Assembly (NCBI GenBank): GCA_947085045.1
Contig: CAMTUU010000012.1
Span: 1-63,653, forward strand
DNA length: 63,653 bases
Reading direction: 5' to 3'
DNA from: Pseudolysinimonas_A sp947085045
Lineage (GTDB): Bacteria; Actinomycetota; Actinomycetes; Actinomycetales; Microbacteriaceae
In this document: positions 53,551-62,240 of the stretch, in pieces
Numbering within the stretch: the stretch's first letter is position 1
How the letters are laid out: each line of letters opens with the position of its first letter
The notes under the pieces: generated by a model
Database searches by the model: none
The model's input: only the letters and a program-made list of their open reading frames with translations
Told to the model about the DNA's origin: nothing
Translations under genes and position numbers: made by a program

Positions 53551-54930
53551 ATGTCGATCGCCCATCTGGGACTCGCCGAACCGTCGGGTTCTCCCGAACG
53601 CGCGGGCTGGCAGGGCGAGCGCACCCCGCCGCACGACCTGCTCGCGGAGCAGAGCACGCTCGGTGGCATGATGCTCAGCAACGACGCCGTCGCCGACGTC
53701 ACCGAGATCGTCCGCGGCCTCGACTTCTACCTGCCCAAGCACGAGGTCGTGTTCGACGCGATCCTGAATCTCTACTCGCACGGTGAGCCCACCGACGTCA
53801 TCGCGGTCACCGACGAGCTGACGAAGACCGGTCTGCTGCCGCGTGCGGGCGGGGCCGAATACCTGCACACCCTCACCGGCTTGGTGCCGACGGCGGCGAA
53901 CGCGGGGTACTACGCGTCGATCGTCGCCGAGAAGGCGGTGCTGCGCCGCCTGGTCGAGGCCGGCACCCGCATCGTGCAGATGGGCTACGCGAGCGAGGGC
54001 GAGGTCACCGACCTCGTCAACAACGCCCAGGCCGAGATCTACGCGGTGACCGGCGGGCTCGACAGCGAGGACTACATCCCGCTCGTCGACGCCATCCACG
54101 ACGCGGTGGAAGAGATCGAACTGGCGCGCGGCCGCGATGGGCAGCTCGCCGGCGTGCCCACGGGGTTCAGCGAGCTCGACGACCTCACGCACGGCCTCCA
54201 GGGGGGGCAGCTGATCATCGTCGGCGCGCGTCCCGCGATGGGCAAGTCGACCCTCGCCCTCGACTTCGCCCGCACCGCGGCGGTGCATCACAAGCTCCCC
54301 ACGATCTTTTTCTCGCTCGAGATGGGGCGATCCGAGATCGCGACGCGTCTGCTCTCGGCCGAGTCGACCATCCCGATGCACGTGCTCCGCAAGGGGAACA
54401 TGGACGAGCGCGACTGGACGAAGCTCGCGAGCGTGCGCGGCGACATCGGCGACGCCCCGCTCTACATCGACGACAGCCCGAACATGACGCTCGTCGAGAT
54501 CCGCGCGAAATGCCGCAAGCTCAGCCAGCGCGTCGGACTCAAAATGGTCGTCATCGACTACCTGCAGCTGATGACCTCGGGCAAGAAGGTCGAGTCGCGC
54601 CAGCAGGAGGTCAGCGAGTTCTCGCGGGCGCTCAAGCTGCTCGCCAAGGAACTGCAGGTGCCGATCGTCGCGCTCGCCCAGCTCAATCGCGGCCCCGAGC
54701 AGCGCGCCGATAAGAAGCCGGCGCTCTCCGACCTCCGCGAATCGGGATCGCTCGAGCAGGACGCCGACATCGTCATCCTGCTCCACCGGGAGGCCGCGTA
54801 CGACCGCGATCATCCGCGCGCGGGCGAAGCGGATCTCATCGTGGCGAAGCACCGCAACGGTGCGACCTCCGACATCGCGGTCACCTTCCAGGGGCAGTAC
54901 TCGCGCTTCGGCGACATGGCGCGTGTCTGA
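53551..54930 (+). CDS. dnaB: Replicative DNA helicase DnaB
   Basis: The product is 459 residues and has no intein. The N-terminal domain (PPHDLLAEQSTLGGMMLSNDAVADV) precedes the RecA-like motor with GARPAMGKSTLALDFAR (Walker A), FFSLEMGRSEI, VVIDYLQLM (Walker B) and KHRNGATSDIAVTF (arginine finger region). It unwinds the fork in complex with primase; DciA at 31834 is its likely loader. It is monocistronic by appearance, with a long upstream spacer. Confidence 0.97.
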   Translation: MSIAHLGLAEPSGSPERAGWQGERTPPHDLLAEQSTLGGMMLSNDAVADVTEIVRGLDFYLPKHEVVFDAILNLYSHGEPTDVIAVTDELTKTGLLPRAGGAEYLHTLTGLVPTAANAGYYASIVAEKAVLRRLVEAGTRIVQMGYASEGEVTDLVNNAQAEIYAVTGGLDSEDYIPLVDAIHDAVEEIELARGRDGQLAGVPTGFSELDDLTHGLQGGQLIIVGARPAMGKSTLALDFARTAAVHHKLPTIFFSLEMGRSEIATRLLSAESTIPMHVLRKGNMDERDWTKLASVRGDIGDAPLYIDDSPNMTLVEIRAKCRKLSQRVGLKMVVIDYLQLMTSGKKVESRQQEVSEFSRALKLLAKELQVPIVALAQLNRGPEQRADKKPALSDLRESGSLEQDADIVILLHREAAYDRDHPRAGEADLIVAKHRNGATSDIAVTFQGQYSRFGDMARV

Positions 54931-54959
54931 GCGGCGCCGACGACCCCGTTCACCCGACG

Positions 54960-54965
54960 TAGACT
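54960..54965 (+). promoter_or_regulatory. Candidate -10 element for the DUF308 gene
   Basis: TAGACT lies 7 nt before a GTG at 54973 and 1 nt before a GTG at 54967. The spacing seen at other genes favours 54973 as the true start. Confidence 0.5.
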
Positions 54966-54972
54966 GGTGCGC

Positions 54973-55572
54973 GTGGTAGCCGCCTGGATCGCACAACTCG
55001 CGCGCGGAGTCCTGGCGTTGGTGCTCGGGATCACGATCACCCTGACCCTCGAGCACACCCCCGTCTTCGGACTGCTGACCTTCGGCACGTTCGCGGTGCT
55101 GACCGCCGCCGTGCTCCTCCTCGCGTCGTTGCGCAGCGCCTACGCCGGCCGGATGCGCCCCGCGTTCCTCGCCCAGGCGGTCGCGACCCTGGCCGCCGGC
55201 ATCGTCGCGCTCGCCGTGCCGACCGGAGGCGTGGCGCTCCTCGCCTTCCTCGTCGGCGCCTGGGCCCTCGTGACGGGCCTCCTCGAGGGGGCGAGCGGCA
55301 TCCTGCTGCGCTCGGAGTTGCCGATCGCGCGCGATTGGATCATCGCCGGCGTGCTCACGGTCCTGCTCGGGGTCGTCGCCTTCGCGCTTCCCCCCGACTT
55401 CGTGCAGGCGTTCTCGGGTGAGAACGGCAACTCCGGCACGCTCACCTCGTCGGTCATCCTCATCGGCGTGGTCGGCGCCTGGGCGATCCCCGTCGGCGTG
55501 CTCCAGGTCATCTCGGCCGTCACCGTGAGGTCGGATCGCACGGTGCGCGCCGACCGCCTCGTCGCCTCATGA
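54973..55572 (+). CDS. DUF308 (HdeD-like) membrane protein
   Basis: The product is about 199 residues with six hydrophobic segments, the HdeD/DUF308 layout (VATLAAGIVALAVPTGGVALLAFLVGAWALVTGLLEGASGILL, then WIIAGVLTVLLGVVAFALPP). No enzymatic motif is present. GTG 54967 is the longer alternative start. The stop overlaps the next gene by 4 nt. Function unknown; acid-stress HdeD of enterics is only a fold relative. Confidence 0.85.
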   Translation: MVAAWIAQLARGVLALVLGITITLTLEHTPVFGLLTFGTFAVLTAAVLLLASLRSAYAGRMRPAFLAQAVATLAAGIVALAVPTGGVALLAFLVGAWALVTGLLEGASGILLRSELPIARDWIIAGVLTVLLGVVAFALPPDFVQAFSGENGNSGTLTSSVILIGVVGAWAIPVGVLQVISAVTVRSDRTVRADRLVAS

Positions 55573-55811
55573 CCGATCCCGGGCGCCGCCGCCCCACCCT
55601 CCGCGAACGCGCGCGTCCCGCCGAAGTGCTCGGTCTCTCGGCCGTGCTCGCCGCGTTCCTCGGCCTCGGCGTGCTGTTCGCCGCGCGCACCCCCCTGCTC
55701 GCCCTGGAGTTCGCCGCCGCCGGGTTCATCGTCTCGGTCGTCGTCTGCGCGACCCTCCTGCTGGCGATCTCCAAGCCGGAACCGCCCGACGACGGCCCGA
55801 CCGGGCACTGA
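55569..55811 (+). CDS. Small two-helix membrane protein
   Basis: The product is 80 residues. An Arg-rich N-terminus precedes two hydrophobic segments (LGLSAVLAAFLGLGVLFAA and LEFAAAGFIVSVVVCATLLLAI), followed by an acidic tail. It overlaps the DUF308 gene by 4 nt, so it is co-translated. I do not recognise the family. Converges on purB with a 9-nt gap. Confidence 0.8.
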   Translation: MTDPGRRRPTLRERARPAEVLGLSAVLAAFLGLGVLFAARTPLLALEFAAAGFIVSVVVCATLLLAISKPEPPDDGPTGH

Positions 55812-55820
55812 TCGTCAGGT

Positions 55821-57203
55821 CTACGGCAGCAGCGCGACGAGTTCGTCGGCGAGGCCGATGTAGCTGCCGGGTGTGAGCGCGAGCAGCCGGGCCTTCGCGT
55901 CGGCACCGATGTCGAGGCCGCCGACGAAGGCGCGTAGGTCGTCGCCGGTGATGCGCTTGCCGCGCGTGAGCTCCTTGAGCAGCGCGTACGGGTCGGCGAT
56001 CGACGAGCGGCCGGCGGTGACCTCCGCGCGGATGACCGTCTGGATCGCTTCGCCGAGTACCTCCCAGTTGCCGTTGAGGTCGGCGGCGAGCACGGCGGGC
56101 GCGACCGCCACCTCGTCGAGCCCGCGACGGATGTTGTCGAGGGCGAGGAGCGAGTGCCCGAGCGCCACGCCGATGTTGCGCTGCGTCGTCGAGTCGGTGA
56201 GGTCGCGCTGCATCCGGCTCGTCACGAGCGTCTGCGCGAGCGAGTCCAGGAGCGCTGCCGACAGCTCGAGATTCGCCTCGGCGTTCTCGAAACGGATCGG
56301 GTTGACCTTGTGCGGCATCGTCGAGGAGCCGGTCGCCCCCGCCGGCGGGATCTGCGCGAGGTAGCCGATCGAGATGTAGGCCCACACGTCGGTGCAGAGG
56401 TTGTGCAGGATGCGGCCGGCGTGCGCGATGCCGGTGTAAAGCTCCGCCTGCCAGTCGTGCGACTCGATCTGCGTCGTGAGGGGGTTCCAGTCGAGGCCGA
56501 GCGACGTCACGAACTCCCGTGAGAGGGCGAGCCAGTCGGCATCCGGGTCGGCCACGACGTGTGCCGAGAACGTGCCGGTCGCTCCGCTGAACTTGCCGAG
56601 GTAGGAGATCGCCTCGATGCGCGCGATCTGCCGCTCGAGACGGTGCACGAACACCGCGATCTCCTTGCCGAAGGTCGTCGGTGTCGCCGGCTGCCCATGG
56701 GTGCGGGCGAGCAGCGGGGTGGACCGCTCGGAGAGTGCCATCTGTCGGAGCCGCGCCACGACATCCCGGAGCTTCGGCAGCCAGACCCCGGTGACCGCCG
56801 CGCGCACGGTCAGCGCGTAGGAGAGGTTGTTGACGTCTTCGCTCGTGCAGGCGAAGTGCACCAGCTCGGCGACCGAGGTGAGCCCGAGCGCGGCGAGCTT
56901 CTCGCGCACGAGGTACTCGACGGCCTTCACGTCGTGTCGCGTCGTCGCCTCCAGCTCGGCCAGTCGGGCGATCTCGTCGGCGCCGAACCCGGCCGCGAAG
57001 TGCCGCAGGTCGCTGGCCTGCTCGGGGGCGAGGGCGGAGGAGCCGAACATCCCGCGGTCGGTGAGGAAGATCAGCCACTCGACCTCGACCCGAACCCGGG
57101 CGCGATTGAGCCCCGCCTCGGAGAGGTGCTCCGCGAGCTCGCCGACGGCGGCACGGTATCGTCCGTCGAGGGGACTCAGCGGTTGCGGGGGCAGCGGACT
57201 CAT
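55821..57203 (-). CDS. purB: Adenylosuccinate lyase
   Basis: The product is 460 residues. LSPLDGRYRAAVGEL at the start and the signature GATGSSTMPHKVNPIRFENAE near residue 290 define PurB of the fumarase superfamily; HGQPATPTTFGKE holds the catalytic His region. It cleaves SAICAR and adenylosuccinate in purine synthesis. It overlaps the upstream phosphatase gene by 4 nt. Confidence 0.96.
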   Translation of the reverse strand: MSPLPPQPLSPLDGRYRAAVGELAEHLSEAGLNRARVRVEVEWLIFLTDRGMFGSSALAPEQASDLRHFAAGFGADEIARLAELEATTRHDVKAVEYLVREKLAALGLTSVAELVHFACTSEDVNNLSYALTVRAAVTGVWLPKLRDVVARLRQMALSERSTPLLARTHGQPATPTTFGKEIAVFVHRLERQIARIEAISYLGKFSGATGTFSAHVVADPDADWLALSREFVTSLGLDWNPLTTQIESHDWQAELYTGIAHAGRILHNLCTDVWAYISIGYLAQIPPAGATGSSTMPHKVNPIRFENAEANLELSAALLDSLAQTLVTSRMQRDLTDSTTQRNIGVALGHSLLALDNIRRGLDEVAVAPAVLAADLNGNWEVLGEAIQTVIRAEVTAGRSSIADPYALLKELTRGKRITGDDLRAFVGGLDIGADAKARLLALTPGSYIGLADELVALLP

Positions 57204-57718
57204 GAGACTCCCTGTCGGAGGACCGGTTCTAGCTGGCGGAACAACGCGATGCTCGCGCGTTCGATGGTGGAGAGCACCGAGTCGAAGAGCGCCGCGTCCG
57301 AATAGTACGGATCGGGGACGTCGGCGCTACCGCCCGACTCGTCGAACGACAGCAGCAGTTGCACCTTGGCGCGGGCGGACTCGTCGCCCGCCCATTCTCG
57401 CAGAGTGCGTTCCTGGCCGCGGTCGAAGACGACGACGAGGTCGAGGTCGGCGAGCCAGGCGGGGTCGAACTGCCGTGCACGGTGCCGCGCGGCGTCGTAG
57501 CCGCGGCCGGCGAGAGCCGCGATCGTGCGGGCGTCGGCGCGCTCGCCGACGTGCCAGTCTCCGGTCGCCGCCGAGCTCACCTCGAGCCGCGTCTGGTATC
57601 CGCCCTCGGCGATGAGCCGCCGGAAGACCGCCTCCGCCATCGGCGACCGGCAGATGTTGCCGGTGCACACGAAGCAGATGCGGAAGACCGGCCCCGGTTC
57701 CACGGGGACACGCGCCAT
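57200..57718 (-). CDS. Low-molecular-weight protein tyrosine phosphatase
   Basis: The product is 172 residues. ICFVCTGNICRSPMAEAVF contains the P-loop C18-x5-R24, and VPDPYYSD contains the general-acid Asp. It is of the LMW-PTP family; arsenate reductases share the fold, but the DPYY motif favours a phosphatase. Start ATG 57718 is chosen because it begins shortly before the P-loop. It overlaps purB by 4 nt and is divergent from the WXG-like gene. Confidence 0.92.
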   Translation of the reverse strand: MARVPVEPGPVFRICFVCTGNICRSPMAEAVFRRLIAEGGYQTRLEVSSAATGDWHVGERADARTIAALAGRGYDAARHRARQFDPAWLADLDLVVVFDRGQERTLREWAGDESARAKVQLLLSFDESGGSADVPDPYYSDAALFDSVLSTIERASIALFRQLEPVLRQGVS

Positions 57719-57829
57719 GGCCCCATCATCCCGCGTCGGCGGGTCCTCCACAGCCCCCCACGCGATCGGAGACCACCGAGCCACCGTCGCGCGAGCCCGG
57801 TCCGGCCGCTGAGCGCTCACGATGGCGCC

Positions 57830-58087
57830 ATGAGCATCCCTCCCGTCGACCCCGTCGCGACCCGCGTCGCCTACGAGCGGCAGTACGCGCTGCTCGTCCC
57901 GGTCGTCGACGGGCTGCGGGAGTCCTCGATCGCGACGAGCCCGCTCGTCTCCGACGAGTGGCGCGGCCCGGCCGCCGAGGCGGCGCGCACCTTCGTGCGC
58001 GATCTCCGCGCCGGGCTGACCGAGGCGGCGGATGCGGTCGAGGACGAGGTGCGTCGCATCCGCGACCTGATCATGGCGTCGTCATGA
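57830..58087 (+). CDS. WXG100-like small helical protein
   Basis: The product is 85 residues, with a W44-R-G46 turn between two predicted helices (VAYERQYALLVPVVDGL and AAEAARTFVRDLRAGLTEAAD). Length, helical hairpin and the WxG turn are those of ESAT-6/WXG100 proteins. Its stop overlaps the next gene by 4 nt. It has no signal peptide, as expected for type VII substrates. No secretion apparatus is in this window, so the assignment rests on the motif and pairing. Confidence 0.7.
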   Translation: MSIPPVDPVATRVAYERQYALLVPVVDGLRESSIATSPLVSDEWRGPAAEAARTFVRDLRAGLTEAADAVEDEVRRIRDLIMASS

Positions 58088-59520
58088 CCCGCCCCGCCGA
58101 ATATCCGGGCATCGCGCCCGACGTGGGCGGGCAGTTGCTCGTCAGCCGAGTCGGCTCGGCCGTCGTCTCGACCGACGCGCTACTCGCCTCCGCCGACCGG
58201 TTGAGCTCCCTCGAGCGGCTCCTCGGCGAGTGCATCCGCCGCGTCGCCGCGGCCCAGGCGATCGACGGTACGACGATCCCCGATCGCCTCGTCGTGCGCA
58301 TCGAACGGGTGCGCACGGGCTGCGAGCAGGCGCGGGATGCCTTCGGCCGAGCGGCCGCCGAGTACACCCGGGCCGAGGAGACCGTCGAGGCGCGGCTGCG
58401 TCAGGCGGCGGGGTTCCTGGCGGCCTGGCTGGGGCCGATGTTGATCGGCTTCCTCGCGCGGCTGGTGCTGCTGCAGCCCGGCGTGTTCATCGCAGCGGCC
58501 GTGAGCGGCTGGGCCGCGATCCCCGACGGGCCCGACGGCAGGCTCGGTCGGCTGCGGGACTTCATCATCGCCAACCCGCAGCTCATCACCAGCCCAGAGT
58601 TCGCCCGCTTCGTCTCACTGCTGGCGACGAGCATCGACGACGCCGGACTCGGCCTCGCGGGCGTCCCGCCGTGGATCGCCGCGCTTCCCGGGATCGACCT
58701 CGAGACGAGGGGGGACGGCGGGATCGCGTTCGGCGCGTTGACGATCGTCGCGCTCGGGTCGATGATCGGGATGTTCCGCGAGACCCCGGTCACCGCCATC
58801 CGTGAATCGACCGGAGCCGCCGCGCCGCCGCCGCAGGGAACGCGCGCCTGGCTCGACCGCATCCCGGAAGCGAGCCCGGTGCGCATCGAGAAGTACGAGG
58901 CCGACGGGATGCCGCCTCGCTTCGTCGTCTACGTGGGCCCGACTGAGACCTTCTCGCCCTACAGCGAACAGGAGCCCCGCGACCTGAACAGCAACGTGCA
59001 GGGTGTCGCAGGCCTGTCTGCAGGGGCGTTCCGCGTCGTCGAGCAGGCGATGGCCGATGCCGGCATCCGACCTGAAGACGACGTGGTCGTCGCCGGATTT
59101 TCGCAAGGCGGTCTGGTCGCCGATCTGGTCATCGCCTCCGGCGACTGGAACGTGGTCGGCAAGCAGACCTTCGGCGCTCCGTCGGGCAACATCCCCATGC
59201 CCGAGGGACTGTTCGGGATGGCGGTGCGCAACACCGACGACTTCATCCCGGCGCTCGCCGGGCCGCAGCTGGACCACAACGTGCTGCAGGTCGAGCGCGA
59301 GGCCTTCGCCGGGGACACTCCTCCGCCGACGGCGCTTGCCGCGCCCGCCCATCAGCGCGCGGGCTACGCCGACACCGCCGACGCGATCGACGCGGCCGAG
59401 TCGGCGGCGATCCGGGAGCAGATCGACGCATTGGATGCCTTCGTCGGAGAGTACCTCGAGCTGCCGGGCGGGCAGGCCACCCAGTACCTGTACCAGGGGC
59501 GCCGCCTGCCGAGTGACTAG
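58084..59520 (+). CDS. Alpha/beta-hydrolase-fold protein with N-terminal helical region
   Basis: The product is 478 residues. Residues 1-125 are helical with WXG/LXG-like spacing (coiled ARDAFGRAAAEYTRAEETVEARL). Hydrophobic segments at about 112-145 and near 220-235 follow. The C-terminal part holds a lipase-type nucleophile elbow G338-F-S340-Q-G-G and NTDDFIPALAG with a candidate acid. It is translated with the WXG-like gene upstream. Esterase, lipase or peptidase activity is possible. A secreted effector is a hypothesis. It converges on the next gene with a 4-nt overlap of stops. Confidence 0.75.
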   Translation: MTRPAEYPGIAPDVGGQLLVSRVGSAVVSTDALLASADRLSSLERLLGECIRRVAAAQAIDGTTIPDRLVVRIERVRTGCEQARDAFGRAAAEYTRAEETVEARLRQAAGFLAAWLGPMLIGFLARLVLLQPGVFIAAAVSGWAAIPDGPDGRLGRLRDFIIANPQLITSPEFARFVSLLATSIDDAGLGLAGVPPWIAALPGIDLETRGDGGIAFGALTIVALGSMIGMFRETPVTAIRESTGAAAPPPQGTRAWLDRIPEASPVRIEKYEADGMPPRFVVYVGPTETFSPYSEQEPRDLNSNVQGVAGLSAGAFRVVEQAMADAGIRPEDDVVVAGFSQGGLVADLVIASGDWNVVGKQTFGAPSGNIPMPEGLFGMAVRNTDDFIPALAGPQLDHNVLQVEREAFAGDTPPPTALAAPAHQRAGYADTADAIDAAESAAIREQIDALDAFVGEYLELPGGQATQYLYQGRRLPSD

Positions 59521-59942
59521 CGGCGGCTGCGCCCCTGCGTCTTCACGAACGGGCGCAGGATGATGCCGATCAGCCAGCTGATGACACCGAGCACGATCGC
59601 GCCGAGCACACCCCACCAGAAGCCGCCGGGCACCTGCAGGCCGAAGCCGAGCAGACCGCTGATCCAGGCGACCAGCAGGAAGAGCAGACCGTTCACGATG
59701 AGCGAGATGAGCCCGAGCGTGAGCACGTAGATCGGGAACGCGACGACCCGGATGACCCCGCCGATGATGCCGTTCACGAGACCGAAGATGAGGGCGACCA
59801 GCAGGTAGGTGACGACGAGCTCCACGCTGACACCCGGCTCGGGGGCGTTGTAGGCCTGCACCGAGACGTTGGGGCTGAGGATGAGCACCGTCAGCCAGAG
59901 GGCGAGCGCGTTGATCAGCAGACGGAGGATGAGACGACCCAT
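59517..59942 (-). CDS. Phage holin family membrane protein (YvlD type)
   Basis: The product is 141 residues with four hydrophobic segments. LVNGIIGGVIRVVAFPIYVLTLGLISLIVNGLLFLLVAW is the YvlD/DUF360 core (usual text PLTLLTLGLF.LVINALML). Despite the name this family is chromosomal and its function is unknown. It overlaps the hydrolase gene's stop and is divergent from hisC. Confidence 0.88.
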   Translation of the reverse strand: MGRLILRLLINALALWLTVLILSPNVSVQAYNAPEPGVSVELVVTYLLVALIFGLVNGIIGGVIRVVAFPIYVLTLGLISLIVNGLLFLLVAWISGLLGFGLQVPGGFWWGVLGAIVLGVISWLIGIILRPFVKTQGRSRR

Positions 59943-60020
59943 GCGCCCATCATGGCGCGCCGCGAGTCCGGGGGCCAGGCGTTGACCGGCCGCCCGGTCA
60001 CCGTGTCGCCCCGGCGACCC

Positions 60021-60026
60021 TAGGCT
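60021..60026 (+). promoter_or_regulatory. Candidate -10 element for hisC
   Basis: TAGGCT ends 7 nt before the hisC ATG, with no Shine-Dalgarno sequence. Confidence 0.55.
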
Positions 60027-60033
60027 GGTCCGC

Positions 60034-61119
60034 ATGGCCGTGACCCTCCGCCCGGAGATCGCCGCGCTCCCGCCGTATCGCCAGGGGCGGGCGGCGGCCG
60101 CCGACGCGTTCAAGCTCTCCAGCAACGAGAACCCCTCCCCGACGCATCCCGCGATCCTCGCGGCGATCGGCGAGTCGAACCTCAACCGCTACCCCGACGG
60201 AGCCGCGACGGAGCTGCGTGCGCGGCTCGCGGAGCGCGCCGGGGTCTCGATCGACGAGGTGCACGTCGGCGCCGGCTCGTCGTCGATCCTTTACCAGCTG
60301 GTGCAGGCCGCGGCGGGCGCGGGCGACGAGGTCATCTACCCCTGGCGTTCGTTCGAGGCCTACCCCGGCATTGTCACCGTCGCCGGCGCGACGAGCGTGC
60401 AGATCCCCAACCTGCCGGGCGGCCACCACGACCTCGACGCGATGGCGGCGGCGATCACCGGCCGCACGCGGGTGATCATCGTCTGCAGCCCGAACAACCC
60501 GACCTCGACGGTCGTGACGACGGCGCAGTTCACCGCGTTCATGGCGAAGGTGCCGCCGACGGTGCTCGTCATCCTCGACGAGGCGTACTTCGAGTTCGTC
60601 ACCGACCCGCACGCCGTGAGCGGGCTGGTCGAATCGCAGAACCACCCGAACCTCGTCGTGCTCCGCACCTTCTCGAAGGCGTTCGGCCTCGCCGGTCTCC
60701 GCGTCGGCTGGACCGTCGGGGCGTCCTACATCCTGGATGCCGCGCGCAGCGCCGCCATCCCGCTGTCGGTGACCGAGCCCGCGCAGCGTGCCGCGATCGC
60801 CGCCCTCGACGTCGAGGCCGACCTGCTCTCCGGCGTCGACGAGCTGATCGCGCGCCGCAGCCGCGTCTACGACGGGCTCCTGGCCGCCGGCCTCACGGTC
60901 CCCGAACCGCACGGCAACTTCGTCTGGGTTGCCGCCGGCGCCGAGACCTCGGCCGTCGCGGCGATGCTCGAAGACGACGGGATCGTCGGCCGCGTGCTCG
61001 GCACCGACGGCATCCGCATCTCCATCGGCGAGGACGAGTCTGTGGAGAGACTCCTGCATTCCGCCGCCCGTGTTGTGGCAACCCTCCCGCAGGCGGTCGA
61101 AAACGCCCGGTTAGGGTAG
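60034..61119 (+). CDS. hisC: Histidinol-phosphate aminotransferase
   Basis: The product is 361 residues. KLSSNENPSPTHPAI, HVGAGSSSILYQLVQ, VCSPNNPTSTVV, ILDEAYFEF and TFSKAFGLAGLRVGW (PLP lysine) match HisC or the related aromatic aminotransferase. It makes histidinol phosphate from imidazole acetol-phosphate, or phenylalanine in dual-use forms; no other his gene is near. It stops 5 nt before the E1alpha gene. Confidence 0.9.
   Translation: MAVTLRPEIAALPPYRQGRAAAADAFKLSSNENPSPTHPAILAAIGESNLNRYPDGAATELRARLAERAGVSIDEVHVGAGSSSILYQLVQAAAGAGDEVIYPWRSFEAYPGIVTVAGATSVQIPNLPGGHHDLDAMAAAITGRTRVIIVCSPNNPTSTVVTTAQFTAFMAKVPPTVLVILDEAYFEFVTDPHAVSGLVESQNHPNLVVLRTFSKAFGLAGLRVGWTVGASYILDAARSAAIPLSVTEPAQRAAIAALDVEADLLSGVDELIARRSRVYDGLLAAGLTVPEPHGNFVWVAAGAETSAVAAMLEDDGIVGRVLGTDGIRISIGEDESVERLLHSAARVVATLPQAVENARLG
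61112..61117 (+). promoter_or_regulatory. Candidate -10 element for the E1 operon
   Basis: TAGGGT overlaps the hisC stop and ends 7 nt before the E1alpha ATG, giving the dehydrogenase genes their own leaderless start. Confidence 0.5.
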
Positions 61120-61124
61120 GCAGC

Positions 61125-62240
61125 ATGTCCTACACCGAGGCGACGATCCAGTTGCTCTCGCCGCACGGATCGCTCGTCGAATCCGACCTGAGCGCCCCGT
61201 ACCTGGAGAAGGTCGCCGGGTTGGACGACGCCCGGCTGCGCGACTTCCACCGCCACATGGTCGTCACCCGACGCTTCGACATCGAGGCGGGCAACCTGCA
61301 GCGGCAGGGGCAGCTGGCGCTCTGGATCCCGAGCCTCGGTCAGGAGGGGGCGCAGGTCGGCTCCGGCTTCGCCGCCCGCGAGCAGGACCACCTCTTCCCC
61401 GCCTACCGCGAGCACGCGGTCGGCCGCATCCGCGGGCTCGACCCGATGCGGATCATCGAACTGCTGCGCGGCCTGAGTCATGGCGGCTGGAACCCCGCGG
61501 ACACCGGCAACTTCCACCTCTACACGCTCGTCATCGGATCGCAGGCGCTGCACGCGACCGGCTACGCGATGGGGCTCACCCTCGACGGCGCCACCGGCAC
61601 CGGCGATCCGGAGTCCGACGCGGCGGTCGTCGCCTACTTCGGCGACGGCGCGAGCAGCCAGGGGGATGTCAGCGAGGCCTTCGTGTTCGCCGCGAGCTAC
61701 CAGGCGCCCATCCTGTTCTTCCTCCAGAACAACCACTGGGCGATCTCGGTGCCGGTCGAGCGGCAGTCGCGCACCCCGCTCTACCAGCGCGGCAACGGGT
61801 TCGGCATCCCGTCGGTGCAGATCGACGGCAACGACGTGCTCGCCTCCTACGCGGTGAGTGCGACCTTCCTCGACGAGGCCCGCGCCGGCGGCGGACCTCG
61901 GTTCATCGAGGCGTTGACGTACCGGATGGGCGCGCACACCACGAGCGACGACCCGACGAAGTATCGCGAGAAGGAGGACGAGCGGTTCTGGGCCGAACGC
62001 GACCCGATCGCCCGCTTCGAGACCTTCCTCCGCGCCAAGGGCGAAGGGGATGCTTTCTTCGCCGAGGTCTCCGCCGAGGCCGAGGATCTGGCCGCCGACG
62101 TGCGGTCGCGCACCATGGCGCTCGGGCTGCCACCCGTCGACAAGATGTTCGCGGTCTACTCGGAGCCGCATCCGCTCATGGACGAGCAGCGCGCCTGGCT
62201 CGAGGCGTACGAGGCGTCGCTCGACGAGGTGGCCGAATGA
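61125..62240 (+). CDS. pdhA: 2-oxoacid dehydrogenase E1 component, alpha subunit
   Basis: The product is 371 residues. Thiamine-diphosphate motif GDGASSQGDVSEAF ... NNHWAISVP, and AYREHAVGRIRGLDP and RMGAHTTSDDPTKYR of the E1alpha family are present. It decarboxylates pyruvate or branched-chain 2-oxoacids with E1beta. The substrate is not certain; sequence texture is as close to branched-chain (bkd) as to pyruvate E1. It overlaps E1beta by 4 nt. Confidence 0.9.
   Translation: MSYTEATIQLLSPHGSLVESDLSAPYLEKVAGLDDARLRDFHRHMVVTRRFDIEAGNLQRQGQLALWIPSLGQEGAQVGSGFAAREQDHLFPAYREHAVGRIRGLDPMRIIELLRGLSHGGWNPADTGNFHLYTLVIGSQALHATGYAMGLTLDGATGTGDPESDAAVVAYFGDGASSQGDVSEAFVFAASYQAPILFFLQNNHWAISVPVERQSRTPLYQRGNGFGIPSVQIDGNDVLASYAVSATFLDEARAGGGPRFIEALTYRMGAHTTSDDPTKYREKEDERFWAERDPIARFETFLRAKGEGDAFFAEVSAEAEDLAADVRSRTMALGLPPVDKMFAVYSEPHPLMDEQRAWLEAYEASLDEVAE

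Noticed and set aside
59517..59942. Prophage remnant because of a holin-family name
   Set aside because: The YvlD-type family is chromosomal in many bacteria and no phage genes are adjacent.
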